Below, piece by piece: positions 8,593 through 17,558 of a stretch of 64,000 nt of DNA; the stretch's first letter is position 1; the number at the start of each line of letters is the position of its first letter. This DNA comes from Sphingomonadales bacterium (GTDB lineage: Bacteria; Pseudomonadota; Alphaproteobacteria; Sphingomonadales; Sphingomonadaceae): positions 1 through 64,000 of the forward strand of contig JAFLDB010000001.1 in assembly GCA_017302615.1 (NCBI GenBank), given 5' to 3'. The position numbers and the translations under genes are program-made. The notes below the pieces were generated by a model. It saw only the letters and a list, made by a program, of their open reading frames with translations. It had not been told where the DNA came from and made no database searches.

Positions 8593-10116
8593 TTAGAAGA
8601 AGCCGAGCTTCTTCGGGCTGTAGGACACCAGCAGGTTCTTGGTTTGCTGATAGTGTTCCAGCATCATCTTGTGGGTTTCACGCCCGATGCCGGACTGCTT
8701 GTAGCCGCCAAAGGCTGCATGGGCCGGATAGGCGTGATAGCAGTTGGTCCAGACCCGCCCGGCCTCGATTGCGCGGCCGAAGCGGTAGCAGGTATTGACG
8801 TTGCGGCTCCACACGCCCGCGCCCAGGCCGAACATGGTATCGTTGGCGATGGCCAGGGCCTCTTCCTCGGTCTTGAAAGTAGTGGTGGAAACGACCGGGC
8901 CGAAAATCTCTTCCTGGAAGATCCGCATCTTGTTGTGGCCCTTGAACACGGTCGGCTGGATATAGAACCCGCCGGCCAGGTCCCCGGGCAGCTGGGCCAC
9001 GCCGCCGCCGATCAGCACTTCGGCGCCTTCGTCCTTGCCGATCTGCAGGTACTTCAGGATCTTCTCCTGCTGTTCCTGGCTGGCCTGGGCCCCGATCATG
9101 GTGGCGGGATCGAGCGGGCTGCCCTGGACGATTTCGCCCACCCGCTTCAGTGCGCGTTCCATGAACCGGTCATAGATGCTCTCGTGGATCAGCGCGCGGC
9201 TGGGACAAGTGCAGACCTCGCCCTGGTTGAGCGCGAACATCACGAAACCCTCGATCGCCTTGTCGAAGAAGTCGTCATCGTGGTCGGCCACGTCGGCGAA
9301 GAAGATGTTGGGGCTCTTGCCGCCCAGTTCCAGCGTCACCGGGATCAGGTTCTCGCTGGCATAGCCCGCGATCAGGCGGCCGGTGCCGGTCTCGCCGGTG
9401 AAGGCGATCTTGGCGATCCGCTTGGAACTGGCCAGCGGCTTGCCGGCTTCCAGCCCGAAACCGTTGACCACGTTGAGCACGCCCGGGGGCAGCAGATCGC
9501 CGACCAGGTCCATCAGCACCATGATCGAGGCCGGGGTCTGCTCGGCGGGCTTGAGCACCACGCAATTGCCCGCGGCCAGGGCCGGGGCCAGCTTCCACGC
9601 GGCCATCAGGATCGGGAAGTTCCACGGGATGATCTGGCCAACCACGCCCAGCGGTTCGTGGATGTGATAGGCCATCGTGTCATGGTCGATCTCGCCGATC
9701 GAACCTTCCTGCGCGCGGACGCAGCCGGCGAAATAGCGGAAGTGGTCGATCGCCAGCGGGATGTCGGCGGCCATGGTTTCGCGGATCGGCTTGCCGTTGT
9801 CCCAGGTTTCGACCAGCGCGAGCCGCTCCAGATTGGCTTCCATCCGGTCGGCGATGCGGTGCAGGATCAGCGCCCGTTCGGCCGGGCTGGTGCGACCCCA
9901 GGCCGTCTTGGCGGCATGGGCGGCATCCAGCGCCAGCTCGATGTCGGCCGCGTCGCTGCGGGCGATCCTGCAGACCGGCTGGCCGGTGATCGGGCTGATG
10001 TTGTCAAAGTACCGGCCGTTCACCGGCGCGGTCCACTTGCCGCCGATGAAATTGTCATAGGTCGCGGCGAAGGGGGATGCCAGTTTCGCGGCGGCATCCG
10101 CGGTCATTACGTTCAT
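8593..10116 (-). CDS. NAD-dependent aldehyde dehydrogenase, ExaC/AcoD type
   Basis: A full-length 507-residue ALDH superfamily enzyme. It has [20 protein letters not shown] near residue 155, the Rossmann segment [12 protein letters not shown], the general base in [13 protein letters not shown] (about residue 266) and the nucleophilic Cys in [13 protein letters not shown] (about 300). The length, the N-terminal YDNFIGGKW and GEVCTCPSR match acetaldehyde/aliphatic dehydrogenases of ethanol oxidation (ExaC, AcoD). It would oxidise aldehydes to acids with NAD. The GAF/Fis regulator gene lies just upstream on the same strand, and an 18-bp inverted repeat at 10226-10243 sits about 110 bp before the ATG, so regulation by that protein is likely. 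Confidence 0.9.
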   Translation of the reverse strand: MNVMTADAAAKLASPFAATYDNFIGGKWTAPVNGRYFDNISPITGQPVCRIARSDAADIELALDAAHAAKTAWGRTSPAERALILHRIADRMEANLERLALVETWDNGKPIRETMAADIPLAIDHFRYFAGCVRAQEGSIGEIDHDTMAYHIHEPLGVVGQIIPWNFPILMAAWKLAPALAAGNCVVLKPAEQTPASIMVLMDLVGDLLPPGVLNVVNGFGLEAGKPLASSKRIAKIAFTGETGTGRLIAGYASENLIPVTLELGGKSPNIFFADVADHDDDFFDKAIEGFVMFALNQGEVCTCPSRALIHESIYDRFMERALKRVGEIVQGSPLDPATMIGAQASQEQQEKILKYLQIGKDEGAEVLIGGGVAQLPGDLAGGFYIQPTVFKGHNKMRIFQEEIFGPVVSTTTFKTEEEALAIANDTMFGLGAGVWSRNVNTCYRFGRAIEAGRVWTNCYHAYPAHAAFGGYKQSGIGRETHKMMLEHYQQTKNLLVSYSPKKLGFF

Positions 10117-10225
10117 GGCCTTTGCTCCTCTCGGGTCAGGCCGGATTGGGTTCCGGCCTTGGCAAGAGAGGTGTCAGGTCAAGCGTTGCGGGGGTAGGGG
10201 GGTGGAAAGGCCGACAGGGCGAAGG

Positions 10226-10243
10226 TGTATCGCTGGTGAGACA
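10226..10243. promoter_or_regulatory. Putative operator of the GAF/Fis regulator (aldehyde dehydrogenase copy)
   Basis: TGTATCGCTGGTGAGACA is an imperfect inverted repeat (TGTATC/GAGACA, one mismatch). It matches 15 of 18 positions, in the same orientation, with the perfect repeat at 11327-11344 upstream of the regulator gene. It lies between the regulator stop and the aldehyde dehydrogenase start, a good place for an activator site. Confidence 0.55.
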
Positions 10244-10252
10244 GATGCGCGC

Positions 10253-11215
10253 TCAGTGCATTCCGCCCATGCCGGCGCGTTCCATCCGCCGGTACATGGT
10301 GGCCCGGCCAATGCCGAGCAGACGCGCGGCTGCTGCCACGTTGCCGCCGCTGCGGGCCAGCGCCTGACGCAGGACGGCGCGGTCGCCATCCTCGAACCCG
10401 GCCCGTTCGCCGGTGCCAAGCACGTCGGCCAGGGGGCGCGGATTGCCCAGCGCGGCGGCATCGAGATGGAACTGGCGGCGTGCGGCGCGGGTGGCACCGA
10501 TCACCAGATCGTCGCGGTCCACCGCCAGCAGGGCCGATCCGCGTCCGGCGGCTTCCGGGGCATAGACGATCCGCGCATCGGCAAACCGGCGGCAGAAGAA
10601 ATCGCGTTCGATCTGGCGCGCGGCATCCTGCACCAGGGCGGCAATCATCGTCGCCATCGCCTCGCCATGATCGGCGCGGCAGGTCGACACATCCAGCGCG
10701 GCGACGAGTTGCCCGTCGGGATCGAACACCGGTGCGTCCATGCAGGACACATCGACATTGCGGCTGGCGAAATGCTCGGCCCGCAGGATCGTGACCGGCC
10801 GGCCCTCGACCAGGCAGGTGCCGATCCCGTTGGTGCCTTCGGCGGCTTCGCTCCATTCCGCTCCCGGGGCCAGTCCGATCGCGTCGAACAGGCCGTGATC
10901 GCCCTGCTGCGAGCGTGCTTCCAGGATCACGCCGCGGGTGTCGGACAGAACCACGGCGCAGCCGGTCCGCCCGACGCTGCCATAGAGGCGGTCAAGCACC
11001 GGCGTGGCAGCGGCAAGCAACTCGCCGTTGGCTTCGCGCAGGCGGTCAAGCTCAAGCCCGCCAAGGCGCTCTCCGCGCCGTCCTGCGGACGGATCAAGAC
11101 CGTGATGAAGGGCGGAACGGCACCATGATGCGGCAACCGCGGATGTGGCTGCGGCCGTGCCGGACTGGACCGTGGCCAGCACCCGATCCGAATGGTTCTG
11201 CCTTGAGCCCGCCAT
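10253..11215 (-). CDS. GAF-domain Fis-type transcriptional regulator lacking the AAA+ domain (AcoR-like)
   Basis: A 320-residue regulator. The N-terminal part to about residue 200 is a GAF-type sensor (LDRLYGSVGRTGCAVVLSDTRGVIL, EGTNGIGTCLVEGRPVTI, with HFASRNVDVSCMDAPVFD), as in AcoR, the acetoin-catabolism activator. The C-terminus (about 282-314) is a Fis-type helix-turn-helix: ALARSGGNVAAAARLLGIGR followed by ATMYRRM. The central AAA+ ATPase that would contact sigma-54 is absent, so it cannot work as a classical enhancer-binding protein. It sits directly upstream of the aldehyde dehydrogenase on the same strand; matching inverted repeats flank it, suggesting control of the dehydrogenase and of itself. 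The inducer is probably an alcohol, aldehyde or ketone. Confidence 0.85.
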   Translation of the reverse strand: MAGSRQNHSDRVLATVQSGTAAATSAVAASWCRSALHHGLDPSAGRRGERLGGLELDRLREANGELLAAATPVLDRLYGSVGRTGCAVVLSDTRGVILEARSQQGDHGLFDAIGLAPGAEWSEAAEGTNGIGTCLVEGRPVTILRAEHFASRNVDVSCMDAPVFDPDGQLVAALDVSTCRADHGEAMATMIAALVQDAARQIERDFFCRRFADARIVYAPEAAGRGSALLAVDRDDLVIGATRAARRQFHLDAAALGNPRPLADVLGTGERAGFEDGDRAVLRQALARSGGNVAAAARLLGIGRATMYRRMERAGMGGMH

Positions 11216-11319
11216 GGCGCTCTCCTCTCAACAGCGGTGCGGTCTCTGCCGGATCGCCACCCTGCGAGGGACGATGACGGTTGAGCGGAGCGAAAGCAAG
11301 CCTTGCCCCAAAGTGCAGC

Positions 11320-11351
11320 GGCCCGGTGTCTCGCTTTTGAGACACCGGGCC
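11320..11351. promoter_or_regulatory. Perfect inverted repeat: putative regulator operator and/or terminator
   Basis: Arms of 13 bp (11320-11332 and 11339-11351) flank a 6-bp centre; the core is TGTCTCGCTTTTGAGACA. It lies about 105 bp upstream of the GAF/Fis regulator start and 26 bp past the stop of the DUF2853 gene. No T run follows on the minus strand, so an operator role is favoured over a terminator, supported by the second copy at 10226-10243. Confidence 0.55.
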
Positions 11352-11377
11352 GGTCACGCCTTGAGCGGGATTGGGAA

Positions 11378-12247
11378 TCAGGTGAGCTGCCACCAGGCTA
11401 GGAACGCCAGCGCGAGGACCGCGAGGACCCACCACAGCCAGCCAAGGCCGGTATCTTCCTCCACGGCGCCCGGACGGGCCACCGGAGCGGCCTTGGCGGC
11501 GGGAGCCGGGGCAGGGGCAGCGGCAGCGGCCACCGGAGCTGCCGGAGCCGGTTCGGCCGCCGCTGCAGGTGCGGTTTCCGGCGGCGTGGCGACGGGGGCA
11601 GAGGCCAGCGCCTGCGGAGCCGTTGCCGCAGATGCGGCGGCAGCGACCGGTGCGGCGGCAGCCTTCTTGGCGGGGGACGCTTTCTTGGCCGGCGCGGCCT
11701 TGGCAGCGGGTTCCTTCTTGGCCGCTGCCGGCTTTGCCGGAGCGGCCTTTGCGGCAGGAGCCTTGGCCGGTGCCGCCTTCTTCGCGGCGGGCTTCTTCTC
11801 GGCGGCAGGCTTGGGATCGGCGGCAGACTTGGCCTTGGCAGAAGCCTTGGCGGGGGCATCCGCCTTGGCCGGCTTTCTCTCGGCCGCGGGCTTGGCCGCA
11901 GCCTTGGCCGGTGCTGCCTTGGTCTTGGGAGCGAACAGGTCCAACGCCTTGTAGTGCGCGGCCAGCAGGTAATAGACGGTGACCCGGTTCTTGGTCCGGT
12001 CTGCCTTCATCTTGGTGCCGACCTTGGCAATCGCGGCATCAAGTTCGGCGTCGCTTTCGGTGCGGCCCAGCTTCTTCTTGAGGAAGTTGTTGCGGACCCG
12101 GTCGAGTTCCTTGGGATCGCTGAAGGCGACCAGCGCGGAATCCGGCTTGCTCAGTGCAATGCCGCAATAGCGGACAATCCCGGCGATGATCGCGTCATCG
12201 GCCTTGGCGGCGTATTTCTTGACGTCTGCGGCCCAATCGGTTGCCAT
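11378..12247 (-). CDS. DUF2853 protein with Lys/Ala/Pro-rich linker and C-terminal membrane anchor
   Basis: A 289-residue, three-part protein. Residues 1 to about 104 are a DUF2853 domain (WAADVKKYAAKADDAIIAGI, ELDRVRNNFLKKKLG, KMKADRTKNRVTVYYLLAAH). About 105-262 is low-complexity Lys-Ala-Pro sequence full of AAKPA/KKAAPAKA units, like the tails of bacterial histone-H1-like proteins; it turns acidic/Ala-Pro-rich toward the end. The last 25 residues (GLGWLWWVLAVLALAFLAWW) form a single membrane helix. Known DUF2853 proteins are short, about 100-residue proteins of unknown role, so the tail and anchor look like an addition. The tail could bind nucleic acid or act as a flexible tether; function unknown. 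The start was chosen at the ATG beginning the conserved domain. Confidence 0.75.
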   Translation of the reverse strand: MATDWAADVKKYAAKADDAIIAGIVRYCGIALSKPDSALVAFSDPKELDRVRNNFLKKKLGRTESDAELDAAIAKVGTKMKADRTKNRVTVYYLLAAHYKALDLFAPKTKAAPAKAAAKPAAERKPAKADAPAKASAKAKSAADPKPAAEKKPAAKKAAPAKAPAAKAAPAKPAAAKKEPAAKAAPAKKASPAKKAAAAPVAAAASAATAPQALASAPVATPPETAPAAAAEPAPAAPVAAAAAPAPAPAAKAAPVARPGAVEEDTGLGWLWWVLAVLALAFLAWWQLT

Positions 12248-12361
12248 GTTCCACTCCCTGAGACCCTCACACCGGCCCGCGGCCGATGGCTCCGCGACCC
12301 GGAGCACGGGCGCGGAACCTAACGGGTTTTCATCGCCGGTCTAGGTGGAATTCTTGCCCGG

Positions 12362-13576
12362 TCAGGCCGCGCGGCGCAGGTCCAGCCGGGCCCAGATCTC
12401 AACCAGGGCCTTGGTCAGGTCCTGCATCATTGGCTCGGTATGGGCCGGACCCGGCGTAAAGCGCAGACGTTCGGTGCCGCGCGGAACGGTCGGGTAGTTG
12501 ATCGGCTGCACATAGACGCCATACTCGGCCAGCAGGATGTCCGAGATCTTCTTGGCCTTGACCGGATCGCCCACCATCAGCGGAACGATGTGGGTGGTCG
12601 AATCCATCACCGGCAGACCGGCATCCCGGAACAGCTGCTTGAGCATAGCGGCGGCAGCCTGCTGGCCCTCACGCTCGACGCTGGAGTTCTTGAGGTGGCG
12701 GACCGAGGCGAGCACGCCGGCGACCAGCACCGGCGAGAGCGAGGTGGTGAAGATGAAACCCGGGGCATAGGAACGGATCACGTCGATGATCCGGGCGTCC
12801 GCGGCGATATAGCCGCCCATCACGCCAAAGGCCTTGCCCAGCGTGCCTTCGATGATGTCGATCCGGTGTGCGGCTTCGTCCCGGTCGGTGATGCCGCCGC
12901 CGCGCGGGCCGTACATGCCGACGGCGTGAACTTCGTCGATATAGGTCAGCGCGTTGTACTTTTCCGCAAGGTCGCAGATCGCGTGGATCGGGGCGACATC
13001 GCCTTCCATCGAATAGACCGATTCGAACGCGATCAGCTTGGGCGTTTCGGGCGCTTCGGCGGCCAGCAGCTCTTCCAGGTGTTCCAGGTCATTGTGGCGG
13101 AACACCCGCTTTTCGGCGCCGGAATTGCGGATCCCGGCGATCATGCTGGCGTGGTTCAGCTCGTCGGAAAAGATCACGCAGCCCGGCAGGATCTTGGCCA
13201 GGGTGGAAAGCGTGGCATCGTTCGAGACATAGCCCGAAGTGAACAGCAGTGCGGCTTCCTTGCCGTGCAGGTCGGCCAGCTCGGCCTCCAGATCGACGTG
13301 ATAGTGCGTGTTGCCGCCAATGTTGCGGGTGCCGCCGGAACCCGCGCCGACATCGTGCAGCGCTTCTTCCATGGCGGCGATCACCTTGGGGTGCTGGCCC
13401 ATGGCGAGGTAATCGTTGGAACACCACACGGTGATGTCCTTCGGCCCGTTGTGCCCGGCAAAGCAGCGCGCGTTGGGATAGGCGCCCTTGTTGCGCAGAA
13501 TGTCGATGAACACGCGGTAGCGGCCTTCGGAATGAAGCCGATCGATCGCCTGGTCGAAAATCTGGTCGTAGTTCAC
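12362..13576 (-). CDS. hemA: 5-aminolevulinate synthase
   Basis: A 404-residue alpha-oxoamine synthase that condenses glycine and succinyl-CoA to 5-aminolevulinate, the first step of haem synthesis in alphaproteobacteria. Visible marks are [51 protein letters not shown] and the PLP lysine in [14 protein letters not shown] (about residue 245). Length equals the family norm. The start is GTG ([15 protein letters not shown]), matching the family N-terminus. It probably stands in its own unit, as no gene lies within 90 nt on the same strand with overlap. Confidence 0.96.
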   Translation of the reverse strand: MNYDQIFDQAIDRLHSEGRYRVFIDILRNKGAYPNARCFAGHNGPKDITVWCSNDYLAMGQHPKVIAAMEEALHDVGAGSGGTRNIGGNTHYHVDLEAELADLHGKEAALLFTSGYVSNDATLSTLAKILPGCVIFSDELNHASMIAGIRNSGAEKRVFRHNDLEHLEELLAAEAPETPKLIAFESVYSMEGDVAPIHAICDLAEKYNALTYIDEVHAVGMYGPRGGGITDRDEAAHRIDIIEGTLGKAFGVMGGYIAADARIIDVIRSYAPGFIFTTSLSPVLVAGVLASVRHLKNSSVEREGQQAAAAMLKQLFRDAGLPVMDSTTHIVPLMVGDPVKAKKISDILLAEYGVYVQPINYPTVPRGTERLRFTPGPAHTEPMMQDLTKALVEIWARLDLRRAA

Positions 13577-13665
13577 GTGACTAAGTTCCCCCGGCTGAGC
13601 GCCGTGTTTGGGCGCGCTCTACGCCAGTCTGTGCCCGATTGCCAGAAATAACACCTTGCGCTGGA

Positions 13666-14586
13666 TCAATCCGCAGGCGGCGAAAAGCCGCGCACGATGC
13701 CGGTCGGACGTTCAGTGCTGATCATGAATTCGAAGTCATGCCCGGGCACGATCATCAAGCCGGGGGCCTGCTCCTTCCACGCCTTGATCGTTCTCAGCCA
13801 GGCGAAAACCTCTCCGCGCACCTCGGGAGCGAACCAGTCGCCAACCAGCCGCGAGCGGGCGCGGGTCTCGCGCCAGTTCTGGGCGAAGGTGGCGATATCA
13901 CCGGCGAACAGGAACTCGCGCCCGTCGGACAGGCGGACGAAGATCATCTGCGACCCCGGTGTATGGCTGGGGGCGGGGATCACGACCACCCCCGGCGCGA
14001 CGGCAACCGGCTCCGATCCGGCCAGCGACGGCTGGGGCCGCGCGCCTTGCGGCCAGGGCAGCATTTCGGTCCAGCGGTTGTCCTCGATCTGGTTGGCATT
14101 GAGCCGCGCCCGGGCCAGCACTTCGGGCTTGCCCAGCGCCACCAGGCCGCCTTCGTGGTCCATGTGCTCGTGCGTGATCAGGGTCGTGCCGGCCCGCTCC
14201 ATGGCGGTGTTGATCCGGGCCTGGGCCTGACGATCGTAAGCCTCCATGCCCATCTCTGTCGCGGCCGGTTCGGACAGGCCGCTGTCGATGACAACAGCCT
14301 TGCCTCCATCGACCGGGAGCTGCCAGGCCATCACGCCAACCAGTTTGCGTTTCATGCCTGCTCCGGCCACGAACAGGTTGCCCGGCAGGCGGCGGTAGGC
14401 GACGATCTCCAGCTCGACCCGGTCGGGGGCATTGCCCGGCATCGCGGCGGCAAGCTCGCGCAACTGGGCCATGGTCACCGGTTTGGCTTCCGCTGCCCCG
14501 GGGCGATTATCGAGCAGCAGCCAATAGTAGGGCGCACCCAGCAGCACGGCCATGAACAGAACGAACAGGTTGAACCGCTTGGTCAT
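13666..14586 (-). CDS. MBL-fold metallo-hydrolase with N-terminal membrane segment
   Basis: A 306-residue metallo-beta-lactamase-fold protein. The zinc motif HxHxDH is THEHMDHEGG (about residue 140), followed by PAPSHTPGSQMIF and LFAGDIATF, supplying the further metal ligands; the late ligand is in VPGHDFEF. The N-terminus KRFNLFVLFMAVLLGAPYYWLLL is a signal-anchor or signal peptide, so the catalytic domain probably faces the periplasm. The family hydrolyses many esters, lactones or phosphoesters; the substrate here is unknown. Its start overlaps the murI stop by 4 nt, so it is translated with glutamate racemase. Confidence 0.82.
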   Translation of the reverse strand: MTKRFNLFVLFMAVLLGAPYYWLLLDNRPGAAEAKPVTMAQLRELAAAMPGNAPDRVELEIVAYRRLPGNLFVAGAGMKRKLVGVMAWQLPVDGGKAVVIDSGLSEPAATEMGMEAYDRQAQARINTAMERAGTTLITHEHMDHEGGLVALGKPEVLARARLNANQIEDNRWTEMLPWPQGARPQPSLAGSEPVAVAPGVVVIPAPSHTPGSQMIFVRLSDGREFLFAGDIATFAQNWRETRARSRLVGDWFAPEVRGEVFAWLRTIKAWKEQAPGLMIVPGHDFEFMISTERPTGIVRGFSPPAD

Positions 14587-15395
14587 GTCAGGATCTCCAT
14601 CGCGGGGGTGCGGTCCGGGCCAAGGCCGTATTGTGCCAGCGCCGGGGCCAGCGCGGCAAGCCCCGGTTCGTCTTTCGTGAACAGGGCGAAGTCGGGTCGG
14701 CTGCGGGTCAGCGGCTGGCCCTGGGTCAGGTGGGCAATCCGCCGCGCAATCCCGGCCGCGCCATCGACAAAGCGCACACCGGGGCCAAAGGCCTCGCCAA
14801 GTTCGTCTGCCACCAGCGGGAAATGGGTGCAGGCCAGGACCACGGTGTCGACTTCCATCCCGCCCGGTTGATCGCGCAAACCGGCGGCAGCCCGAGCATA
14901 GATGGCGGGGTCGACCGGCAGGCCGCGCAGCTTCGCTTCGGCTGCCCCAACCAGTTCCCCCGCGGCGTGGCGCAGCAGGCGCTTGTCAGCAGCGAATTCT
15001 GCGGCCAGCCGGTCAACATAGGGCTGGCGGATCGTGGCCGCCGTGCCCAGCAAGCCGATCACGCCGCTGCGGGTCTGCTCCGCCGCCGGCTTGATTGCCG
15101 GTACCGTTCCCACGATCGGCACGTTCAGCACGTCACGGACCATGGCCAGCGCGATGGTGCTGGCAGTGTTGCAGGCGATGCAGATCAGACGCGGGCGGTA
15201 GCGCTCGCTCATCCGTCCCAGCAGGCCGCAGACCCGCGCCGCGACTTCGGCCTCGGTCTTGGTGCCATAAGGCAAGCCGCCGTTGTCCGCGGCATAGATC
15301 ACCGGCGCATCGGGCAGCAGGCGGCGCACTTCGCCCAGCACCGACAGGCCGCCGACACCGGGATCGAACAGCAGGATCGGCGCGCTTGCGTCCAT
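14583..15395 (-). CDS. murI: Glutamate racemase
   Basis: A 270-residue cofactor-independent racemase supplying D-glutamate for peptidoglycan. The two catalytic cysteines are in CIACNTASTIALAMV (about 75) and VVLACTHFPLVADEL (about 188); ILLFDPGVGGLSVL and IYAADNGGLPYGTKTE are family motifs at the N-terminus. The canonical FDSGVGG is here FDPGVGG, a conservative variant. It is the first gene of a two-gene unit with the MBL hydrolase and is divergent from plsY. Confidence 0.93.
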   Translation of the reverse strand: MDASAPILLFDPGVGGLSVLGEVRRLLPDAPVIYAADNGGLPYGTKTEAEVAARVCGLLGRMSERYRPRLICIACNTASTIALAMVRDVLNVPIVGTVPAIKPAAEQTRSGVIGLLGTAATIRQPYVDRLAAEFAADKRLLRHAAGELVGAAEAKLRGLPVDPAIYARAAAGLRDQPGGMEVDTVVLACTHFPLVADELGEAFGPGVRFVDGAAGIARRIAHLTQGQPLTRSRPDFALFTKDEPGLAALAPALAQYGLGPDRTPAMEILT

Positions 15396-15476
15396 TTCCG
15401 TGGCATTCCCCCAAAGCAGGCTTGTGATCGGCCCTGCCTTGTAGCTACGGTTGGGTCAGGAAGGGAAGGTGCCGTG

Positions 15477-16058
15477 ATGGAATGGCTGTACGCGCTGGGG
15501 CTGGGCTATCTGCTGGGGTCGGTCCCCTTTGGCCTGATACTCACCAACCTGTTCGGGGAAGGGAACCTGCGCCAGATCGGATCAGGCAACATCGGCGCCA
15601 CCAATGTGCTGCGCACCGGCAACAAGGGGCTCGCGGCCGGAACGCTGTTGCTGGACGGACTCAAGGGTTTCCTGGCGGTCTGGCTCGCCTGGCGCTGGTG
15701 GCCGGAAGTGGCCGGCCTGGCCGCCTTGGGGGCGGTGCTGGGGCATTGCTTCCCGGTCTGGCTGAAGTTCAAGGGCGGGAAGGGAGTGGCCACCACGCTG
15801 GGGGTCACTTTTGCGCTCGGCTGGCCGATCGGGCTGGCCTATGCCGGCACCTGGCTGGTCATGCTGGCGCTGACCCGCATCTCCTCGCTTTCAGGCATGA
15901 CCGCGGCCGTGGCCGCGCCGGTTGCCGCCTGGACCTTCGGCCTGCCACAGGTCGCGCCGGTGCTGGCGGCGATTGCAGTGCTGGTGCTGTGGCTGCACCG
16001 CGGCAATATCCAGCGCCTGCGCGCCGGGACCGAACCGAAGGTGGGCCAGAAATCGTGA
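15477..16058 (+). CDS. plsY: Acyl-phosphate:glycerol-3-phosphate acyltransferase
   Basis: A 193-residue polytopic membrane enzyme transferring acyl groups from acyl-phosphate to glycerol-3-phosphate, the first step of phospholipid synthesis. The three conserved loops are present: LLGSVPFGLIL, RQIGSGNIGATNVLRTGNKG and HCFPVWLKFKGGKGVATTLG. About five membrane helices. The start is ATG at 15477 with the purine-rich AGGAAGGGAAGG just before it. The stop overlaps the GTG of dprA by 4 nt. Confidence 0.94.
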   Translation: MEWLYALGLGYLLGSVPFGLILTNLFGEGNLRQIGSGNIGATNVLRTGNKGLAAGTLLLDGLKGFLAVWLAWRWWPEVAGLAALGAVLGHCFPVWLKFKGGKGVATTLGVTFALGWPIGLAYAGTWLVMLALTRISSLSGMTAAVAAPVAAWTFGLPQVAPVLAAIAVLVLWLHRGNIQRLRAGTEPKVGQKS

Positions 16059-17149
16059 CCGCGCTGTCGCAGGAGGAAGCCTTTGCCCGCATCCGCCTGC
16101 TGCGTTCGCCCAATGTCGGTCCGGTATCCTATCGCCAGTTGCTGCGCAGGTTCGGCACGGCCGTCGCCGCGCTGGAGGCCCTGCCGGACCTCGCTGCGCG
16201 CGGCGGCGGCGGTTACCGCGTGGCCGATGAAAGCCGCGTCGCTGATGAAGTGGCCCGCGTTCGCGCCGCCGGGGCGCGCTACCTGTTCCATGACAGCGCG
16301 GACTATCCCGCCCTGCTGGCCGAACTTGATACTGCTCCCCCGATCCTGACCTGCCGGGGCGATGCCGCGCTGGCGGCGCGGCCCTGTGTCGCCATCGTCG
16401 GCGCGCGCAATGCCTCGGCCGCCGCGGTCAAGCTGGCGCGGCAGTTCGCCGTGGACCTGGCCGAAGCGGGGTTCGTCGTCGTCTCGGGCCTGGCCCGCGG
16501 CATTGATGGTGCGGCGCATCAGGCCGCGCTGTCCGGCGGCACCATCGGCGTGATCGCCAGCGGGATCGACATTGCCTATCCCCCTGAGCATCGCAACCTG
16601 CAGGAACAGGTGGCGGCAGAAGGCCTGCTGCTGGCCGAACAGCCCCCGGGGACGGAACCTCTGGCTCGCCACTTTCCCAGCCGCAACCGGATCATTGCGG
16701 GCCTCGCCTCCGGCACCGTGGTGGTCGAAGCCGCGCCGAAAAGCGGCTCGCTGATCACGGCGCGGCTGGCGGCAGAGGTGGGGCGCGAAGTGATGGCCGT
16801 GCCCGGCTCTCCGCTCGAGCCGCGCTCGCAGGGCTGCAACCAGCTGATCCGCGAAGGGGCCGTGCTGGTGCAATCGGCCGCCGACGTGGTGGAACTGCTG
16901 ACCGGGTTCGATGGCCAGCCGCGCTCCACCTTCCGCGAGACGGCGGCGGACTTCGCGGCGCTGCCCGACGATCTGGCCGATGCCCCGGCCGATGTTGCGA
17001 CTCTTCTGACCACCGCGCCGGTCGCGGTCGACGAACTGATCCGCCAGAGCGGGGACAGCCCCGCCGCCGTCCAGCTCGCCCTGCTGGAGCTGGAACTGGG
17101 CGGGCGGCTGGTCCGCCATGCCGGCGGCCGCGTCAGCCTGGCGGGTTAG
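16055..17149 (+). CDS. dprA: DNA-processing protein DprA
   Basis: A 364-residue protein that loads RecA on single-stranded DNA in transformation. The N-terminal HhH/SAM-like part includes RIRLLRSPNVGPVSYRQLLR; the Rossmann core carries CVAIVGARNASAAAVKLA, VVSGLARGIDGAAHQAAL, GTIGVIASGIDIAYP, FPSRNRIIAGL and SGSLITARLAAEVGRE. A DprA-type winged-helix lies at the C-terminus (about 305-364). The GTG start overlaps the plsY stop (GTGA), giving translational coupling. No other competence genes are in the window. Confidence 0.94.
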   Translation: MTALSQEEAFARIRLLRSPNVGPVSYRQLLRRFGTAVAALEALPDLAARGGGGYRVADESRVADEVARVRAAGARYLFHDSADYPALLAELDTAPPILTCRGDAALAARPCVAIVGARNASAAAVKLARQFAVDLAEAGFVVVSGLARGIDGAAHQAALSGGTIGVIASGIDIAYPPEHRNLQEQVAAEGLLLAEQPPGTEPLARHFPSRNRIIAGLASGTVVVEAAPKSGSLITARLAAEVGREVMAVPGSPLEPRSQGCNQLIREGAVLVQSAADVVELLTGFDGQPRSTFRETAADFAALPDDLADAPADVATLLTTAPVAVDELIRQSGDSPAAVQLALLELELGGRLVRHAGGRVSLAG

Positions 17150-17198
17150 GTCAACGACCCGGGTTGCGCGGGCGGGCTATTGGCGCAAGACTGACCGG

Positions 17199-17558
17199 AT
17201 GACCGATGCCAGCCGTTTCCCCTCCCGCATGTTCCGCTGGGCCGCGATCTATGGCCTGATCGTCCTGACCCCGATGTATTTCGCACCCCTGCCGCCGCAG
17301 TTGGGCGAGACGCTGCTGGGCTTCATCGGCCTTGCGCTGGTGTTTCAAGGGGTGTTCTGGGTGATCGGCAGCGATCCTGTGAGGTACCGCGCACTGATGC
17401 CGCTGGCCGTGACGGAAAAGCTGGCCTTCGGCGTTCCCGCCCTGGCACTGTTCGCGCAGGGCTACCCGGTCGCGCCGCCGGTGGCCGTGTTCGCGGGGAT
17501 CGATCTGCTGCTGGGGCTTGGCTTCTTCCTCGCCTGGCGAAGAACGCCGTCCGCCTAA
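17199..17558 (+). CDS. Small integral membrane protein of unknown function
   Basis: A 119-residue protein with four hydrophobic segments (about 15-32, 40-60, 72-88 and 94-112), short loops and a basic C-terminus (AWRRTPSA). Start chosen at MTDASRFPSRMFRWAAIYG, where hydrophobic sequence begins; longer in-frame sequence upstream is basic and overlaps the dprA end. It follows dprA by 49 nt and overlaps the convergent secreted-protein gene by 4 nt. I do not recognise the family. Confidence 0.65.
   Translation: MTDASRFPSRMFRWAAIYGLIVLTPMYFAPLPPQLGETLLGFIGLALVFQGVFWVIGSDPVRYRALMPLAVTEKLAFGVPALALFAQGYPVAPPVAVFAGIDLLLGLGFFLAWRRTPSA

Noticed and set aside
10161..10176. A sigma-54-like promoter on the minus strand before the aldehyde dehydrogenase (TGACAC-N5-TTGC)
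   Set aside because: The invariant -24 GG is GA here and the adjacent regulator lacks the AAA+ domain needed to activate sigma-54, so the match is not convincing.
11400..11930. Tandem repeats or a CRISPR-like array suggested by the repetitive GGC/GCC/CTT pattern
   Set aside because: The pattern is the coding sequence of the Lys-Ala-Pro linker of the DUF2853 protein; there are no regular spacers.
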